Shown here piece by piece: positions 1 to 6,194 of a stretch of DNA of 6,369 bases. The stretch is from Alphaproteobacteria bacterium (GTDB taxonomy: Bacteria; Pseudomonadota; Alphaproteobacteria; RF32; CAG-239): positions 1 through 6,369 of the forward strand of contig JAKSUO010000071.1 in NCBI GenBank assembly GCA_024408895.1, read 5' to 3'. The notes beneath the pieces were generated by a model. The model had not been told where the DNA came from and ran no database searches. It saw only the letters and a program-made list of their open reading frames with translations. The first letter of the stretch is position 1. Every line of letters begins with the position of its first letter. A program made the position numbers and the translations under genes.

Positions 1-93
1 AACTCAACATCATCACATATTTTTTTTTTTATACCTCTTCATCTGTTTTTTTCATCTTATGGCGAATTGTAGCGAATATTTTTTAATATTTTA

Positions 94-121
94 TTGATAT
101 TATTTAGAATATAAGTATTCT
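94..121 (+). promoter_or_regulatory. Possible promoter of the metallophosphoesterase gene
   Basis: TTGATA (94-99, five of six matches to the -35 consensus) is followed after 16 bases by TATTCT (116-121, four of six matches to the -10). This would start transcription about 13 bases before the ATG at 141. TAGAAT (105-110) is an alternative -10, but it has no good -35. A small inverted repeat, AGAATA/TATTCT (106-111 and 116-121), lies across the same bases. The region is extremely AT-rich, so chance matches are likely. No clear Shine-Dalgarno sequence precedes the ATG; only an A-rich run is seen there. Confidence 0.3.
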
Positions 122-140
122 TTCGTCAAAAGTAAAAAAA

Positions 141-1619
141 ATGGATACACAGAATAATAACATCAAAATTTTTGCATTAACGGACTGCCATCAAGAAGCC
201 CGTAAATTATGTTGTCTATTCAGCGGTATCATCCGGCGAGTGCCGAAAGGCGGTAAAGACACGCTGATTTGTGATTGCGGAGACTTATTTAAAGGAATTT
301 ATGACCGGGATTTATGCGTGGAAAGCTATTTAAGACTACGTCAACAATTGCCGGAAGCTAAAATTGTGTTTGCTCTGGGAAATAATGATTTCGGTTTTAA
401 TCATAATGCCTTAGATTATTTGATACAAGCAGCTCACACATTTAATCAAGCAAACATCCATGTTCTTTGCGCCAACCTGATTGATATGCAGACCGAAACC
501 TATCCGAAATGGGTTGATCCATACATATTATTAGAAATTAATCATAAAAAAATTTTGATAACTTCATTTTGCGTTAATTATGTCCATCTGCGTAAATTTG
601 GACTGCGACTATCTGATATTTCCGAATCCTTTTTACGCTTAAAAGACACAATTAAACACATTCATCCCGATGCTTTTATCATATTAAATCACGCTTTGTA
701 TCCTTGTTGTATGGAGTTATATGACGCAGCCGTTCAAAATGATATTCCCGTTGATTTAATTATTGGCGGGCATGAACACGCACCACTGGAACCTGATACC
801 GAACATCACATTTATTATCCGCGAGCTTTCAGCCGAACCATGTGTTGTTTTAATTTGAAATTTACAGAAAAGCGTCCTCAAGTTGAATTAACCGAAATTG
901 TCAGTTGCAAAGAAGAAGACGTTCATCCCGCTTTTTTACCGGCACTGACAAACTATGAAAATGCCGTTGGCCTAAATATGCCTATCGCCCCGAGTATTTT
1001 GAATTTGGAAAGAAAATATGCAGACCCTTGCGCCATCGGGACATTTATTGCCGATTTAATGAAAAAAGCCGGCCACGCCGATATTGCACTCATTTCAACC
1101 GGATACATCGTACATGCACTCCGTTATGAAGAAAATAAAATATTAACACACTATAATGTTGAACGGGCTTTTTCGGCTGAGACTCCGCTTCAAACCGTTG
1201 TTATAAAGGCGGCGGAGTTAAAAGATATTTTTAATAATATGTTGCATTATCGCTATATTTTACAATCAGGCAACACACGTTTTTTGCAAGCTTCGCAAAA
1301 CATAACTCTTGTATGTCACCGCACAGTTGAAAACACCAGCAAGGTTAAGCAAATTTTCATCAATGGGGAACCGCTGTTTGATGACAACGGCAAAGAGTTG
1401 CACCCCGAAGAGACTTTCGTTTGTGCCATAGATCCGTTTATCGGTGCCGGAGAGTTGGGTTTTGACGCATTTCGGCCATTGCCTAAAGAAACGCTGTTGC
1501 GTAACAATCAGTTAATAAAAATAAAAAATTTATTTATCAAGGCAATCAGTGAAGCACCCGAAAAATATGCCAAAGGTTCAACTTATCCCTCATACAAAAT
1601 CATTGATGCGGAAGAATGA
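141..1619 (+). CDS. 5'-nucleotidase/UshA-family metallophosphoesterase, no signal peptide, altered catalytic His
   Basis: The 492-residue protein has the two-domain layout of 5'-nucleotidases. The calcineurin-like metallophosphoesterase domain covers roughly residues 8-240 and the 5'-nucleotidase C-terminal substrate domain roughly 290-450. Dimetal-site motifs are visible in order: TDCH (D15, H17), CGD (D48), GNND (N81), LNHA (H184) and GGHEH (H211, H213). All expected metal ligands are therefore present. The family normally reads GNHE or GNHD, with the His acting as catalytic acid; here it is Asn82. The C-terminal domain keeps the ADIALISTG stretch (about 313-321), but the usual GGIR substrate Arg is not seen (GYIVH), and the GGDG-like loop is GELG (437-440). 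Most relatives are exported or periplasmic, but this one begins MDTQNNN and has no signal peptide, so it is probably cytoplasmic. By family it would hydrolyse nucleotides or another phosphoester; the substrate cannot be read from the sequence. The gene is monocistronic here and converges on the HpnD-like gene with no intergenic base. Confidence 0.85.
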   Translation: MDTQNNNIKIFALTDCHQEARKLCCLFSGIIRRVPKGGKDTLICDCGDLFKGIYDRDLCVESYLRLRQQLPEAKIVFALGNNDFGFNHNALDYLIQAAHTFNQANIHVLCANLIDMQTETYPKWVDPYILLEINHKKILITSFCVNYVHLRKFGLRLSDISESFLRLKDTIKHIHPDAFIILNHALYPCCMELYDAAVQNDIPVDLIIGGHEHAPLEPDTEHHIYYPRAFSRTMCCFNLKFTEKRPQVELTEIVSCKEEDVHPAFLPALTNYENAVGLNMPIAPSILNLERKYADPCAIGTFIADLMKKAGHADIALISTGYIVHALRYEENKILTHYNVERAFSAETPLQTVVIKAAELKDIFNNMLHYRYILQSGNTRFLQASQNITLVCHRTVENTSKVKQIFINGEPLFDDNGKELHPEETFVCAIDPFIGAGELGFDAFRPLPKETLLRNNQLIKIKNLFIKAISEAPEKYAKGSTYPSYKIIDAEE

Positions 1620-2450
1620 TTATTTAAACATTGTCTGGTAAATGATACCCAAGCTTTTTATGTAGTTAATCTTTGGTTTTGGCGATATAATATCCCAACC
1701 GCGTTTTTTCATCATTTCAAACTGGCAAAGACAGATATTTTTAATTAAACGCAGTGCCATAACATCTTTCTTGCTCATTTTATTGAGTAATCTTTCGGCA
1801 TTTTTAAAACAAGCTTCAGCTTGTTCGGAAAACAAAGCACGGGCAGAACCGATATTTTTATTTTCCACCACATTGCGCGGTGTATCAATCGGTATATCTG
1901 CCTGTTGCAAAATTTCGGCCGGTATATACAAGCAATCACGTTTAGAATCATCTTTTATATCACGCAACATACTGGTCACCATAACTGCCCGCCCCAAATT
2001 TTTAGCCAATTCACTGTTGGCTGACGGATGTTGGTTAGCCACAATGCTCAGTGCTAATTTAATCGGAACAACGGCCATGCCGTTCACATATTTATCAAAC
2101 GTTTTTTCATCAGGCGCTTGCAGATGTGCAACCGCATTCAAATTCACACTGTCTAAAATTTGTTGCCACGCACTTTTCGGCAAATCAAAACGCATACAGT
2201 TTTTGTAAATTTTACGGCCGATATTAGTTACCGGAACACCTTTATCATAAATATTTGCCAACTCCTCTTTCCAAGCCGCAAGCAGATCTTTTTTTTCATG
2301 TTGCGACATCGGTGCATGAATAATACCGTCTATATGCTGACAAAATGCGAACAAAGTATATATCGCTTCTCGTTCCGATTTTGGCAAACTGCGGGTGCAC
2401 CAAAACAAAGAAGGTTGTGATTTTTTAACTATACCGCCAACTGAAAGCAT
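1620..2450 (-). CDS. HpnD-like squalene/phytoene synthase family protein with degraded first Asp motif
   Basis: The 276-residue protein matches presqualene-diphosphate synthase HpnD along its whole length. It has SLPKSEREAIYTLFAFC (residues 21-37), a VNGMAVVPIK stretch (122-131) in place of the VAGxVG segment, GRAVMVTSMLRDIKDD (153-168), LYIP (174-177) and a C-terminal RGW followed by a basic PKPK segment (250-260). The second Asp-rich motif is intact (D164, D168). The first, normally DDxxD, reads DGIIH at 41-45, so only D41 survives. The mid-domain acidic motif (usually ExD) reads NLN (103-105). These Asp residues hold the Mg2+ ions that bind prenyl diphosphates, so ordinary farnesyl-diphosphate condensation looks doubtful. 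Family precedent for a non-catalytic role is the mitochondrial complex I assembly factor NDUFAF6. The ATG directly follows the stop of the upstream gene and is preceded by AAAGGA at good spacing, indicating translational coupling. No HpnE-type oxidoreductase follows, because the next gene is convergent. Confidence 0.8.
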   Translation of the reverse strand: MLSVGGIVKKSQPSLFWCTRSLPKSEREAIYTLFAFCQHIDGIIHAPMSQHEKKDLLAAWKEELANIYDKGVPVTNIGRKIYKNCMRFDLPKSAWQQILDSVNLNAVAHLQAPDEKTFDKYVNGMAVVPIKLALSIVANQHPSANSELAKNLGRAVMVTSMLRDIKDDSKRDCLYIPAEILQQADIPIDTPRNVVENKNIGSARALFSEQAEACFKNAERLLNKMSKKDVMALRLIKNICLCQFEMMKKRGWDIISPKPKINYIKSLGIIYQTMFK

Positions 2451-3170
2451 TTATATTCCTTTTTTTGTAACCGTTTGTTTTTTTACAAACAAAAACTGAT
2501 AGGTACTATACACAAAAATCCGCACCACGTCAAGAAACTCTATTGTTAATTGTTCATTTTTCGCATATTTTTCCGTTAGAATCACTATCTGATTCAGCAA
2601 AACCGCCAGATGATATTTGCTTCTTTTGGCTTTTACAACCGACAATATAACCGCTCCATCTTTACAGAGACCTTTCAATTTACTGAGCTGACGACTTTTT
2701 CGCCATTTTATTTTTTGTAAAAGCACATCTTTACTTTGCAACATCTGCAACAATACCAATGCCGTCAGAACCGATTGCATCGGCAGATAAGTGCTGGGTG
2801 TTTCATCATTCAAAACCATCAATAATCTTGCCAACGGTGAACAGATATTGTTCAACACATCCGATATCTGAGCTTCACTTGTCGGCAGTTTATCCGTTGC
2901 CACATATTTCCATGCTGCCAAAGGCTCTAACAACAAACACAGCGATAAATTTTCGTGCAAAAATTCTTGTTCAAGTTGAAAAAGAATTGTGCTTTTGAGT
3001 TTAAAACCGCCCCGAATTGCCTTTTCCAGAAGTTTTATTTTTTCTGTTTTGACTTCCGCAGATATACTTTTTTTAGCATAGTGTTCGCGTCCCAAACTCA
3101 AATAGTGCAGATATAAATTCAGCAACCGTTCATTTTTCACTAAACCGGAAAGTAAAGATTTAACAAGCAT
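2451..3170 (-). CDS. Highly divergent HpnC-like squalene/phytoene synthase family protein (probable pseudoenzyme)
   Basis: The open frame extends upstream to 3302, but the ATG at 3170 is the better start: GGAG lies 7 bases before it, and it overlaps the trmFO stop by only 11 bases, whereas the longer start would overlap by 143. This gives 239 residues, mostly helical, Lys- and Leu-rich, with no signal peptide. Recognition rests on a weak match to the HpnC segment YCxxSAxPVGRL...SDAICTALQLxNFxQDV. Here it reads ICSPLARLLMVLN (109-121), then VLTALVLLQMLQSKDV (134-149). LEPLAAWKYVATDKL (81-95) fits the stretch just before that. Neither Asp-rich Mg2+-binding motif is present, nor is the RxYLP segment. 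Position supports the call: hpnC normally sits directly before hpnD, as here. If correct, the protein cannot use the family chemistry and could instead be a partner or scaffold for the HpnD-like protein. The family call is mainly by eye and by context; an unrelated helical protein remains possible. Confidence 0.6.
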   Translation of the reverse strand: MLVKSLLSGLVKNERLLNLYLHYLSLGREHYAKKSISAEVKTEKIKLLEKAIRGGFKLKSTILFQLEQEFLHENLSLCLLLEPLAAWKYVATDKLPTSEAQISDVLNNICSPLARLLMVLNDETPSTYLPMQSVLTALVLLQMLQSKDVLLQKIKWRKSRQLSKLKGLCKDGAVILSVVKAKRSKYHLAVLLNQIVILTEKYAKNEQLTIEFLDVVRIFVYSTYQFLFVKKQTVTKKGI

Positions 3171-4509
3171 CCGTTTGCTCCATCCACACCTTAAAATCTT
3201 GTAACGCACGTTGACAATAGGCTTCTTTGCGCTCTGCCCCTTTAATTTTTCTAAACTTGCCATTGGTGGTGACTTCACCTTGAATGGTCGGGAAAATACC
3301 AAAATTAATATTCATCGGCTGATAATCCGCCGTTTTGTCTTGCAAATGTTGCAACATTGCGCCGGTAGCCGTGGAAGCCGGCGGAGTAATCGGATTTTTT
3401 CCCTGTATAATCATAGAAGCAAAATAGCCGGCAGACATACCGACGTTTGCACTTTCAACATAGCCTTCACATCCGCTGATTTGTCCGGCAAACATTACAT
3501 TCGGTTGAGCTTTGAATCTGAGAAATTTATCCAGTAAATCAGGACTTTTAATAAAGGTATTCTTATGTATTCCTCCCAAGCGAGCAAATTCAGCCTTTTC
3601 CAATCCCGGAATCATCCTGAAAATACGTTCTTGCTCGCCATATCGTAACTTTGTTTGAAACCCGACAATATTGCGCAACGTATCTTCCTTGTTATCTTGG
3701 CGTAATTGCACCACTGCATAAGGTTTTTCCGCACTGTTCGGATTGGTCAAGCCGACCGGTTTCATCGGACCGAACAAAAGTGTGTCGCGCCCGCGCTCAG
3801 CCATAACTTCTATCGGCAGGCAACCGTCAAAATAATTAGGCTCTTCAAAATCATGAAACGGCATTTTTTCCGCACTAAGCAAAGCATTCACAAAATTATA
3901 ATATTCGTCTTTAGTCATCGGGCAATTAATATAATCAAACTTATCCCCTTTATCATAACGTGATTGATACCACGCTTTTGTAAAATCTATACTTTCTTTA
4001 TAAACCACAGGGGCAATAGCATCATAAAAAGATAGGCTGCTATGATTGACTTTTTGCAAAATCGCTTCAATAAAATCATTACTTGTCAACGGTCCGGTTG
4101 CAATAATCGTAAGCGGGTCTTCCGGCTTTGGGAACTCCGTTATTTCTTTTTCAATAATTTCTATCAACTTTTCCTGACGAATTTTTTGCGTTACCATCGC
4201 GGAGAATCCGTCACGATCAACCGCTAATGCCCCGCCTGCCGGCACGCGACATTCATCAGCGCATTGCATAATCAATGAACCGAACATCCTCATTTCCTGG
4301 TGCATTAAACCAACAGCATTATGCGCCGCATCATCAGCACGAAAAGAGTTTGAACACACCAGTTCGGCAAATTTTTCACTTTTATGCGCCGGCGAATACT
4401 TGAGTGGTTTCATTTCAAACAACTTAACATAAACACCACGTTTTGCCAACTGCCATGCTGCCTCGCATCCTGCCAGACCGGCTCCGATTACATATACCGT
4501 TTTTTCCAT
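3160..4509 (-). CDS. trmFO: Methylenetetrahydrofolate-tRNA-(uracil-5-)-methyltransferase TrmFO
   Basis: This flavoprotein makes 5-methyluridine at position 54 in the T-loop of tRNAs, using methylenetetrahydrofolate as carbon donor and FAD with NAD(P)H as reductant. It replaces the SAM-dependent TrmA. The 449-residue length is normal for the family. The N-terminal FAD-binding Rossmann signature GAGLAG is at residues 9-14, followed by the TrmFO hallmark ELVCSNSFR (49-57), which contains the conserved Cys52. DGCLPIE (228-234) carries the second conserved Cys230. ARLGGIHKNTF (309-319), AGQISGCEGYVES (341-353) and the C-terminal YQPMNINFGIFP (396-407) are also typical. The start is supported by GAGG six bases before the ATG. 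It is the first gene of a three-gene operon and overlaps the next by 11 bases. Nothing looks broken. Its link to the two downstream isoprenoid-synthase-like genes is probably only positional. Confidence 0.97.
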   Translation of the reverse strand: MEKTVYVIGAGLAGCEAAWQLAKRGVYVKLFEMKPLKYSPAHKSEKFAELVCSNSFRADDAAHNAVGLMHQEMRMFGSLIMQCADECRVPAGGALAVDRDGFSAMVTQKIRQEKLIEIIEKEITEFPKPEDPLTIIATGPLTSNDFIEAILQKVNHSSLSFYDAIAPVVYKESIDFTKAWYQSRYDKGDKFDYINCPMTKDEYYNFVNALLSAEKMPFHDFEEPNYFDGCLPIEVMAERGRDTLLFGPMKPVGLTNPNSAEKPYAVVQLRQDNKEDTLRNIVGFQTKLRYGEQERIFRMIPGLEKAEFARLGGIHKNTFIKSPDLLDKFLRFKAQPNVMFAGQISGCEGYVESANVGMSAGYFASMIIQGKNPITPPASTATGAMLQHLQDKTADYQPMNINFGIFPTIQGEVTTNGKFRKIKGAERKEAYCQRALQDFKVWMEQTDAC

Positions 4510-4526
4510 TTTTTACCTCAACGCTC

Positions 4527-4555
4527 AATCTAATGTTTTTTTAAGCTCTTGTAAA
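4527..4555 (-). promoter_or_regulatory. Candidate promoter for the trmFO operon
   Basis: Reading leftwards, TTTACA (4555-4550, five of six -35 matches) is followed after exactly 17 bases by TAGATT (4532-4527, four of six -10 matches). This places the transcript start near 4520, just before the GAGG ribosome site of trmFO. The leader would be very short, about 11 bases. A competing minus-strand promoter uses TATAAT at 4616-4611 with TTCATA at 4639-4634, 17 bases away. The sequence does not decide between them. Confidence 0.35.
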
Positions 4556-4573
4556 TATGAAATATTTAATTTA

Positions 4574-4605
4574 TTAAGGCTTTTTTAAAACGAATCATCT
4601 ATAAT
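4574..4605 (+). promoter_or_regulatory. Candidate CtrA-type promoter of the secreted protein-chpT operon
   Basis: TTAA-N7-TTAA (4574-4588) matches the core CtrA-binding consensus of Alphaproteobacteria. It sits 11 bases upstream of a perfect TATAAT (4600-4605), centred near -31 from the predicted start at about 4612. CtrA boxes at activated promoters typically occupy this position, replacing the -35, and no recognisable -35 hexamer is present here. A near match, TTAA-N7-TAAA, lies at 4541-4555. The resulting leader is about 23 bases with only a weak Shine-Dalgarno (AGCGAG, 4622-4627). AT-rich DNA makes TTAA pairs common, so this is a candidate, not a demonstrated operator. Confidence 0.45.
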
Positions 4606-4619
4606 TTTCTATTATAGAT
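4597..4619. repeat. Perfect 9-bp inverted repeat in the divergent promoter region
   Basis: ATCTATAAT (4597-4605) and ATTATAGAT (4611-4619) are exact reverse complements separated by five bases. Each arm carries a consensus TATAAT, one on each strand, so the palindrome could supply -10 elements for both divergent operons or be an operator that covers both. It lies between the trmFO operon (leftward) and the secreted protein-chpT operon (rightward). Confidence 0.7.
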
Positions 4620-4634
4620 TAAGCGAGATAAAAT

Positions 4635-5510
4635 ATGAAACGATATAAAGGCTATAATATTTTGGCAATATGCACGGCGCTGTGTCTTATTTTGCCACAA
4701 ATGGCTGATGCTCAAGAAGTAACGGAAGATACCACTCCCGAAAAAACTTCTTTTACCGAATATGTTCAACAAAACAATGACGATGTATCATCTGCTCCTA
4801 CGGATAAAACCGAAGATAACGGCACTTGGATTGATAATTTGGTTTCTAAAGTTGCCCAAAAAAGCACCAGTGTTCTCTCTTCAGATTCCAAAGTCGCGCC
4901 GATTAAGCGTTCCAACGCCTCGGTTTTTGATATTGCCGGCATAATGCTGAGAATGGATCGTCAACAAATTGAAGATGCCATGAAAAAACGCGGATATCAA
5001 AAAATATATGAACATTTGGATATTCCGAATTTTATTCGTTGGCGCTATGAAGACAAATGCCGACGTGAAAATGTCATCGGCTACGAACGCATTATGAGTT
5101 GTGTCCACAAGTTAGCCGAACAAAATAATTATCAATACGTTCAAGAAATGAAATTCAGCAACTTTCAAACTCAGGAAAGTATTGACTTATATTTAACCAG
5201 CAACTTTACCGGTAATAAAGTTTATCGGATAATGTATGAAACTGAAGCCGCCAATGTAACCGGAAGCGGTGCCAAAGCAGAATATCTGCGAAATATGAAA
5301 GTCTTTGATTTCTGGAAAAAAATCAACCAAAAATACGGCCACCCCGATAATAAAGACGAGGTTTCTTGGGGATTGGGCGATAAAAAACCATATTTACGCG
5401 CCAAAACAGGGAAATTGCTGTTGGAAGATCCAATGCTTTTAGAGTTGGATTATACCCGAATGTCGCGTGAAGATAAAAAGTTTATGAATACATCTGTTTA
5501 TACATTTTAG
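4635..5510 (+). CDS. Secreted/periplasmic protein of unknown function, operon partner of chpT
   Basis: The 291-residue protein is not recognised as a named family. It starts with a clear Sec signal peptide: a basic N-terminus (MKRYK), a hydrophobic core (about 9-20), and a likely signal peptidase I site after ADA (residue 26). No lipobox is seen, although Cys13 and Cys17 lie in the hydrophobic core. Residues 27-95 form a polar, Asp/Glu/Thr/Ser-rich, probably flexible linker. The folded part begins at VFDIAGIMLRMDRQQIEDAMKKRGY (97-121). This resembles the xGhxLGMxxxxhxxALxxxGY helical element seen at the start of many small periplasmic domains, though the usual Gly is Arg here. Cys142 and Cys156, the only Cys in the mature chain, could form a disulfide. 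A basic and aromatic C-terminal half (FWKKINQKYGHP at 226-237, WGLGDKKPYLRAKTGK at 245-260) follows. The gene is 9 bases upstream of chpT, so the two are probably co-transcribed from the promoter near 4600. Confidence 0.85.
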   Translation: MKRYKGYNILAICTALCLILPQMADAQEVTEDTTPEKTSFTEYVQQNNDDVSSAPTDKTEDNGTWIDNLVSKVAQKSTSVLSSDSKVAPIKRSNASVFDIAGIMLRMDRQQIEDAMKKRGYQKIYEHLDIPNFIRWRYEDKCRRENVIGYERIMSCVHKLAEQNNYQYVQEMKFSNFQTQESIDLYLTSNFTGNKVYRIMYETEAANVTGSGAKAEYLRNMKVFDFWKKINQKYGHPDNKDEVSWGLGDKKPYLRAKTGKLLLEDPMLLELDYTRMSREDKKFMNTSVYTF

Positions 5511-5519
5511 GAAACTGTT

Positions 5520-6128
5520 ATGTCATACACCTCCACAGAACTAGCAGAAATTGTCAGCACGCGTATTGCTCATGATTTAGGCGGAACAATCGGCGCACTC
5601 GGCTCAGCCTTAGAGCTTATAGCCGAAAACAACAATATTATGGATACAGACACACAAGCAATCATTACATCAGCCACTCACACATTAAAAGCACGCCAAC
5701 GTTTTTTGCGTATTGCTTTCGGGTTAAATACAAATACCGCCGACAGTGATGAATTAAAACGAATTTGTGAAGATTATCTCGCAACTTTCGGTAATCCTGC
5801 CAACCCAATCAATTTGCAAATTAGCGCAATTTCTCCGAAAATAGCCAAGCCGGTTTTTCTGTGCATTATGGCCGCAGCCGATGTATGTATGCGTGGTGGC
5901 ATAATCACGATTGAGATGAACCAAAGCTCTTTGACATTGCACCTCACCTCAGGTTATAAATTAGTTGCAGGAAAAATTGATATTTATAAGGAAATAATCA
6001 AAGGCGACAAACCTAAAGAATATATATCACAATATATTCAGCTGATTTATTTACGCGAGCTTTTGGGCAACGATGTACCGATGACACTAACAACATCGGA
6101 AAATGAAATGACCTTGATTATCGGCTAG
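5520..6128 (+). CDS. chpT: ChpT-type histidine phosphotransferase
   Basis: ChpT takes phosphate from the receiver domain of the hybrid kinase CckA and passes it to CtrA and CpdR, controlling the alphaproteobacterial cell cycle, motility and related programmes. The 202-residue cytoplasmic protein shows the two-helix dimerisation/phosphotransfer signature ELAEIVSTRIAHDLGGTIGA (7-26); the phospho-accepting residue is His18, in the usual HDL context. The C-terminal part resembles a histidine-kinase ATPase fold that has lost nucleotide binding. It contains KPVFLCIMAAADVCMRGGIITIE (110-132), which lines up with the ChpT stretch KLLxNLxLLAAExLPRGG, followed by the QYIQLIYLRELLG segment (171-183). 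No N, G1 or G2 ATP-binding boxes are seen, as expected. The length is slightly below the usual 210-250. AGGAA lies six bases before the ATG, itself nine bases after the previous stop, so the gene is probably co-transcribed with the secreted protein gene. No cckA, ctrA or cpdR is in the window. Confidence 0.88.
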   Translation: MSYTSTELAEIVSTRIAHDLGGTIGALGSALELIAENNNIMDTDTQAIITSATHTLKARQRFLRIAFGLNTNTADSDELKRICEDYLATFGNPANPINLQISAISPKIAKPVFLCIMAAADVCMRGGIITIEMNQSSLTLHLTSGYKLVAGKIDIYKEIIKGDKPKEYISQYIQLIYLRELLGNDVPMTLTTSENEMTLIIG

Positions 6129-6145
6129 ATTTTATTATAAAATTC

Positions 6146-6189
6146 GCAAGAATGGTATTTTTTGTTCTGTAATTCTTGCTCTTATTTTT
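6146..6189 (+). terminator. Possible weak terminator of the chpT operon
   Basis: GCAAGAAT (6146-6153) and ATTCTTGC (6172-6179) form a perfect 8-bp stem. A T-rich stretch (TCTTATTTTT, 6180-6189) follows immediately, 18 bases after the chpT stop to the start of the stem. The 18-base loop is long and the stem is not GC-rich, so termination would be inefficient. It is the only hairpin with a T-tract on the correct side near the end of the operon. Confidence 0.4.
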
Positions 6190-6194
6190 CCTAT

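Noticed and set aside
20..30. Run of 11 T residues as the terminator of an upstream gene
   Set aside because: No GC-rich stem is visible in the 19 bases available before it, and the upstream sequence is outside the window.
1771..2420. Plus-strand open frames opposite the HpnD-like gene
   Set aside because: Shadow frames: no recognisable domain, no ribosome sites, and the minus-strand gene has full-length family similarity.
3171..3302. Upstream extension of the HpnC-like frame to an ATG at 3302
   Set aside because: It would overlap trmFO by 143 bases and encode a basic stretch without resemblance to the family. The ATG at 3170 has GGAG at good spacing and the usual short operon overlap.
3211..4227. 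Plus-strand open frames opposite trmFO
   Set aside because: They lie wholly antisense to a highly conserved enzyme and show no family motifs.
4510..4634. Riboswitch or attenuator in the divergent intergenic region
   Set aside because: Only 125 AT-rich bases shared by two promoters. The one palindrome is better explained as promoter/operator DNA and no terminator-like T-tract follows it.
4662..4687. Lipoprotein signal using Cys13 or Cys17 of the secreted protein
   Set aside because: The residues before each Cys do not make a lipobox and both lie within the hydrophobic core. An ADA cleavage site follows at the expected place.
4881..5404. Minus-strand open frames inside the secreted protein gene
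   Set aside because: No ribosome sites or motifs. The plus-strand frame has a coherent signal peptide and a downstream operon partner.
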